This document shows, one piece after another, positions 7,166-10,023 of a stretch of DNA of 10,023 nucleotides. Origin of the DNA: Fragilaria radians. Taxonomy: Eukaryota; Bacillariophyta; Fragilariophyceae; Fragilariales; Fragilariaceae. Under the pieces are notes generated by a model that did no database searches, was not told the origin of the DNA, and saw only the letters and a program-made list of their open reading frames with translations. The translations under genes and the position numbers were made by a program. Each line of letters starts with the position of its first letter. Position 1 is the first letter of the stretch. The DNA lies in NCBI GenBank assembly GCA_900642245.1, contig CAAAJI010000330.1, forward strand, positions 36,236 through 46,258, read 5' to 3'.

Positions 7166-9052
7166 ATGAAGTGTATCTTCCTCTTGGTTGCTGGAATATC
7201 ATCCATTCTTCCAACACTCGCCTATGGCAACAACATTCTTGAGAATGTATTTGGAATTAGTCGCCAAATCAATAGTACTTTGTCCCGTGAAATTCCTCCT
7301 GAGAAGAGCCCATCTCGGTCATGTGGAGACATCATATCCATTGCGACTGTAGAGGAAATTAAAGGCGCAGCCAAATCCTTAATGAATGCATTCCTGAATG
7401 ATTCCTCGGCGGCTTTGCTTGTGGTGAATATATTACAGGATATGGTGCAATATGATGTTCAAGCACAAGTCGTATGCGGGTCTTGTCAGGACGTGGTCAT
7501 TGACCAATCATCATCCACAGATGATACTAACAGTTCGGATCGTTTCAAACCATCCTCCTACTGTGATGAATCTCAGTTTGCGTCCAATATTACCTACAGT
7601 AATCTCCTACTCATACCAATTGATCCTATCACAAATTTGAGTGCTCAGGGGATACTCAAGTCTCACGTATTCCTTCATTCCTACCGAGGTGACGAACAAT
7701 TTGGTGCACCGTCCGAATTTTGGCTGGAGGGTATTGGTGCCTTGATCTCCAATGATACGGAAGTTCTTGCAGATATATTTGCTAACTTCTATGATGGCTT
7801 TAGCTCTTTGTTTATTGCATCATCCGGTGTTGTAGTTGTTGCACCTGATTATCTTGGATATGGGCAATCCTATCAATCACCAAAGGGATTTGCAATTGTT
7901 GATCTCTACCAGCAAGCTGTGGCAGTGGCATTTCTCCAAAGTAAGGAAATTGTCGAGTCCACAGGATGTACAGTATTATCCAAAGAAACATCCACCTCAG
8001 GATATTCCGAGGGAGGTATAGCATCTGTTGTCGCCGCATTAACTTTGGAGGGCTTGGGACAAAAGATTCTTTATGTAGGATCTGGTGGTGCGCCTTATCA
8101 AATATCATTACAGATGCTGCATTCAATTGGTCAAGCTGATAAGAGAGTTGAAAATGATGATCTCTATCCACTTTTTGCCGTCGGCATGGTGGCATTTTCA
8201 TCCATCATACCAAATCTTCCAAATAGTAACCAAGGACAGAATGTCATAAATGATGACTGGTTGGACATTATGACTGCATTAGCCAGTACAAGTTTGTCCA
8301 CAAAAGAAATGAAGGCATACATTCCAGATCCCGTCACAGAAATTCTGGAAACAAACATTTTGAAAAAGGCCAGGGTAAGGAAAAAGATATCGTTTGGAAA
8401 TTTGTTAATGACTGAACATAATCTGAATCTCACTGCTGATTGTCTACAACCCAATTTCCCTTTTTTTCCCTAGGAACTGTTGGCAAAGAATATGACTGAT
8501 TTTTGCTCAGAGACTACAGTTGGAGTTGATGACTTGTTGTGCCAAACTTTAAATGAAAACTCCATCTATGATTGGGTAGAAGCAACAACATTCCCCATAT
8601 CCATATGCCACAGTCCTAACGATACAATGATACCCATTAGTCATATTCCAAACATATCGTCATTCCCTCTGCTATCCATGGGCACAATTCTCGGAATAGG
8701 ACCTGACGGTGATCATTATGCATCTTCCATCTTTTGTCACATGGTTCAGATTTTACAATTCTCCTCATTAAGTTCATCACCTGTCCCATTGGCGGGAATA
8801 GAATCCCTAATGGATCCGTCCCAATGTGCTGAGACTCCGAATCCACCATCATCATCAGTTCCCACATCTACGCCTCAAGACCAACCAATAGCACCAACAT
8901 CCAGCCCCATTAGTAATAGTCCATTGTCTATGCCAACAAAAAGTCAAGATGCCAAAAGTCATGCTGAATCAAATTATCATCTTTCTCTGGGGAAGCTTGT
9001 AATGCCACTTTTGGCAATGAATTTCCTTTTTGTCATGGTGTTCCATTACTAG
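7166..9052 (+). CDS. Secreted lipase-like alpha/beta hydrolase with hydrophobic C-terminal anchor signal, two exons
   Basis: Exons 7166-8374 and 8474-9052 join in phase 0 across a 99-base intron (donor GTAAGG at 8375, acceptor TTTCCCTAG ending at 8473), giving 595 residues. Residues 1-20 are a signal peptide (basic Lys2, hydrophobic core, TLAYG). HSYRG at 171-175 sits where the oxyanion-hole loop is expected, and VVAPDYLGYGQS (224-235) is typical of secretory lipases. The nucleophile elbow is GYSEGG with Ser281; SPNDTMIP gives Asp453 and GPDGDHYA gives His484, completing a triad. The exon junction separates Ser from Asp and His, so intron retention (stop at 8471-8473) would destroy the active site. 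Several N-glycosylation sequons (N36, N78, N122, N141, N157, N196) fit secretion. Residues about 520-570 are Ser/Pro/Thr-rich stalk, followed by a hydrophobic terminus (about 573-595) suggesting GPI or membrane anchoring at the cell surface or wall. The ester substrate is unknown. Confidence 0.86.
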
Positions 9053-10023
9053 ATCTGATGGAATCAAAATGATAACTGATGTCCTGCTCAATTTGGTATG
9101 AAATAACTTCAAATTCTAAGTTTATGAGAGATCTCAAAGTTGGAATATAAAACAAGATTATACTTTTTTAGTTATTCAATTCAATGTGCAAAACAAATTA
9201 TGCTTAGCAGATATTCTCATTTATATGATAAGTCTAGGATATCTCATGAGCTTTCAAATGTATTTGAATCAATTTGGTCTTTTCAGGAAGTTCTCAGTCT
9301 TTCGTCATCTTATTCATCCAATTCTCAAGTCGCCAATCCCTGAAGAAAACCAAGCTTAAAGAAAACGTGAAGGCTGGGTTGTCTTGATTTTTAAAAATTC
9401 CAACTTTATGTTCTCAACCTTGTCTGACTTCTGCACCTTCGTAGAATGGGGATGGGATAAGTGTAAAAGAGGTAACCCCTAAGAGGGGAGCAATCCAATG
9501 AAATAGAGGCCTTACTTCTTGTCGAACTTCAGATTGATTGGTTATCTCAACAAAGTGTGATCACCGTCTTCCATGTTGGGTAGACATACAATTAACCTAT
9601 GATTTAATGAAGATTTTTTATTTGGACCTTCCACTCATCTCACGTAAAGAGTTGGAGTGCAGCTTGACTCAAATCATTTGAATCATAGTACCTTAGAATT
9701 TTTTTGTGCTGGTCTTGGAAAATACTAGACATACTTTCTCTCCATGAGTAATTATTTATCATCACTTAATTTGCCTCATCACATACGATTAATCTTCATG
9801 AAAATTTGCAAATGCCATGATATGGGCAGTTAAAGCAATGTTGTCAAGTTGCCTAAATTCATAGAGGATCCTAACTCTCTACATTTACATGTACTAGGAA
9901 GAAATGTTGCAAATACCGGTAAATAAACACAACGTATTGCCAATAAATTTATCATAGACTGACAATTTTACACAATCTAATATGGTATTATGGGCTTGAT
10001 TCATTCATCATGGAATCTCAGGA
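9053..10023. other. Downstream region of 971 bases with no supported gene
   Basis: AT-rich sequence after the hydrolase stop. The longest open frame (9140-9343, plus) lacks any recognisable motif. A small perfect stem CCCCT-AAG-AGGGG lies at 9476-9488 with no context giving it a role. No tRNA, repeat family or transposon end was seen. Confidence 0.55.

Noticed and set aside
7015..7206. Minus-strand frame starting at 7206 with a good donor GTATGT near 7115, as an alternative first exon of the small gene
   Set aside because: It lies antisense to the hydrolase signal peptide, and joining it to the next acceptor reads the following segment in a frame that does not fit the last exon.
7812..8201. 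129-codon minus-strand open frame opposite the hydrolase
   Set aside because: It is a shadow of the alpha/beta hydrolase coding strand, rich in Gln/Met/Arg, without a domain.
9476..9488. CCCCT-AAG-AGGGG hairpin considered as a regulatory RNA or terminator
   Set aside because: Only five base pairs, isolated, and without any associated gene or U-run.

Overview
The window is nuclear eukaryotic DNA. It is AT-rich, with short GT-AG introns (77 to 203 bases), wide gene spacing, microsatellites and a transposon relic. Gene style and composition suggest a unicellular alga of the diatom or wider stramenopile type. That placement is inference, because no rRNA or other taxonomic marker is present.

Layout, left to right. 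(1) 55-1013, plus: a two-exon mitochondrial cardiolipin synthase with the complete CDP-alcohol phosphotransferase motif. (2) 1014-1814: non-coding. (3) 1815-2615, plus: a stand-alone flavodoxin-like (FMN) domain resembling the N-terminal half of diflavin reductases, ending in a C-terminal membrane anchor. (4) 2708-3600, minus: a two-exon cytochrome b5-domain protein resembling the b5 half of NCB5OR (CYB5R4). Items 3 and 4 are convergent with 92 bases between their stops. (5) 3731-6211: a dead hAT-superfamily DNA transposon, bounded by identical 8-base target-site duplications (3723-3730 and 6212-6219), carrying a minus-strand transposase pseudogene broken by many stops and frameshifts. It lies 130 bases upstream of the b5 start codon. 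(6) 6220-6748: no convincing gene. (7) 6749-7114, minus: a tentative three-exon small gene of about 65 residues. (8) 7166-9052, plus: a two-exon secreted alpha/beta hydrolase (lipase-like) with signal peptide, Ser-Asp-His triad and a hydrophobic C-terminus suggesting a GPI or membrane anchor. (9) 9053-10023: nothing supportable.

Introns in three genes interrupt the longest single-frame reading. The spliced models give 293, 229 and 595 residues in place of truncated open frames. The genes do not form a pathway. The one suggestive pairing is the convergent FMN-domain and b5-domain genes, each half of a familiar electron-transfer protein and each lacking the FAD/NAD(P)H reductase module. The best supported unusual structure is the hAT relic with precise target duplications and sub-terminal GGCGAG-type motif clusters. 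I see no convincing new multi-gene system.
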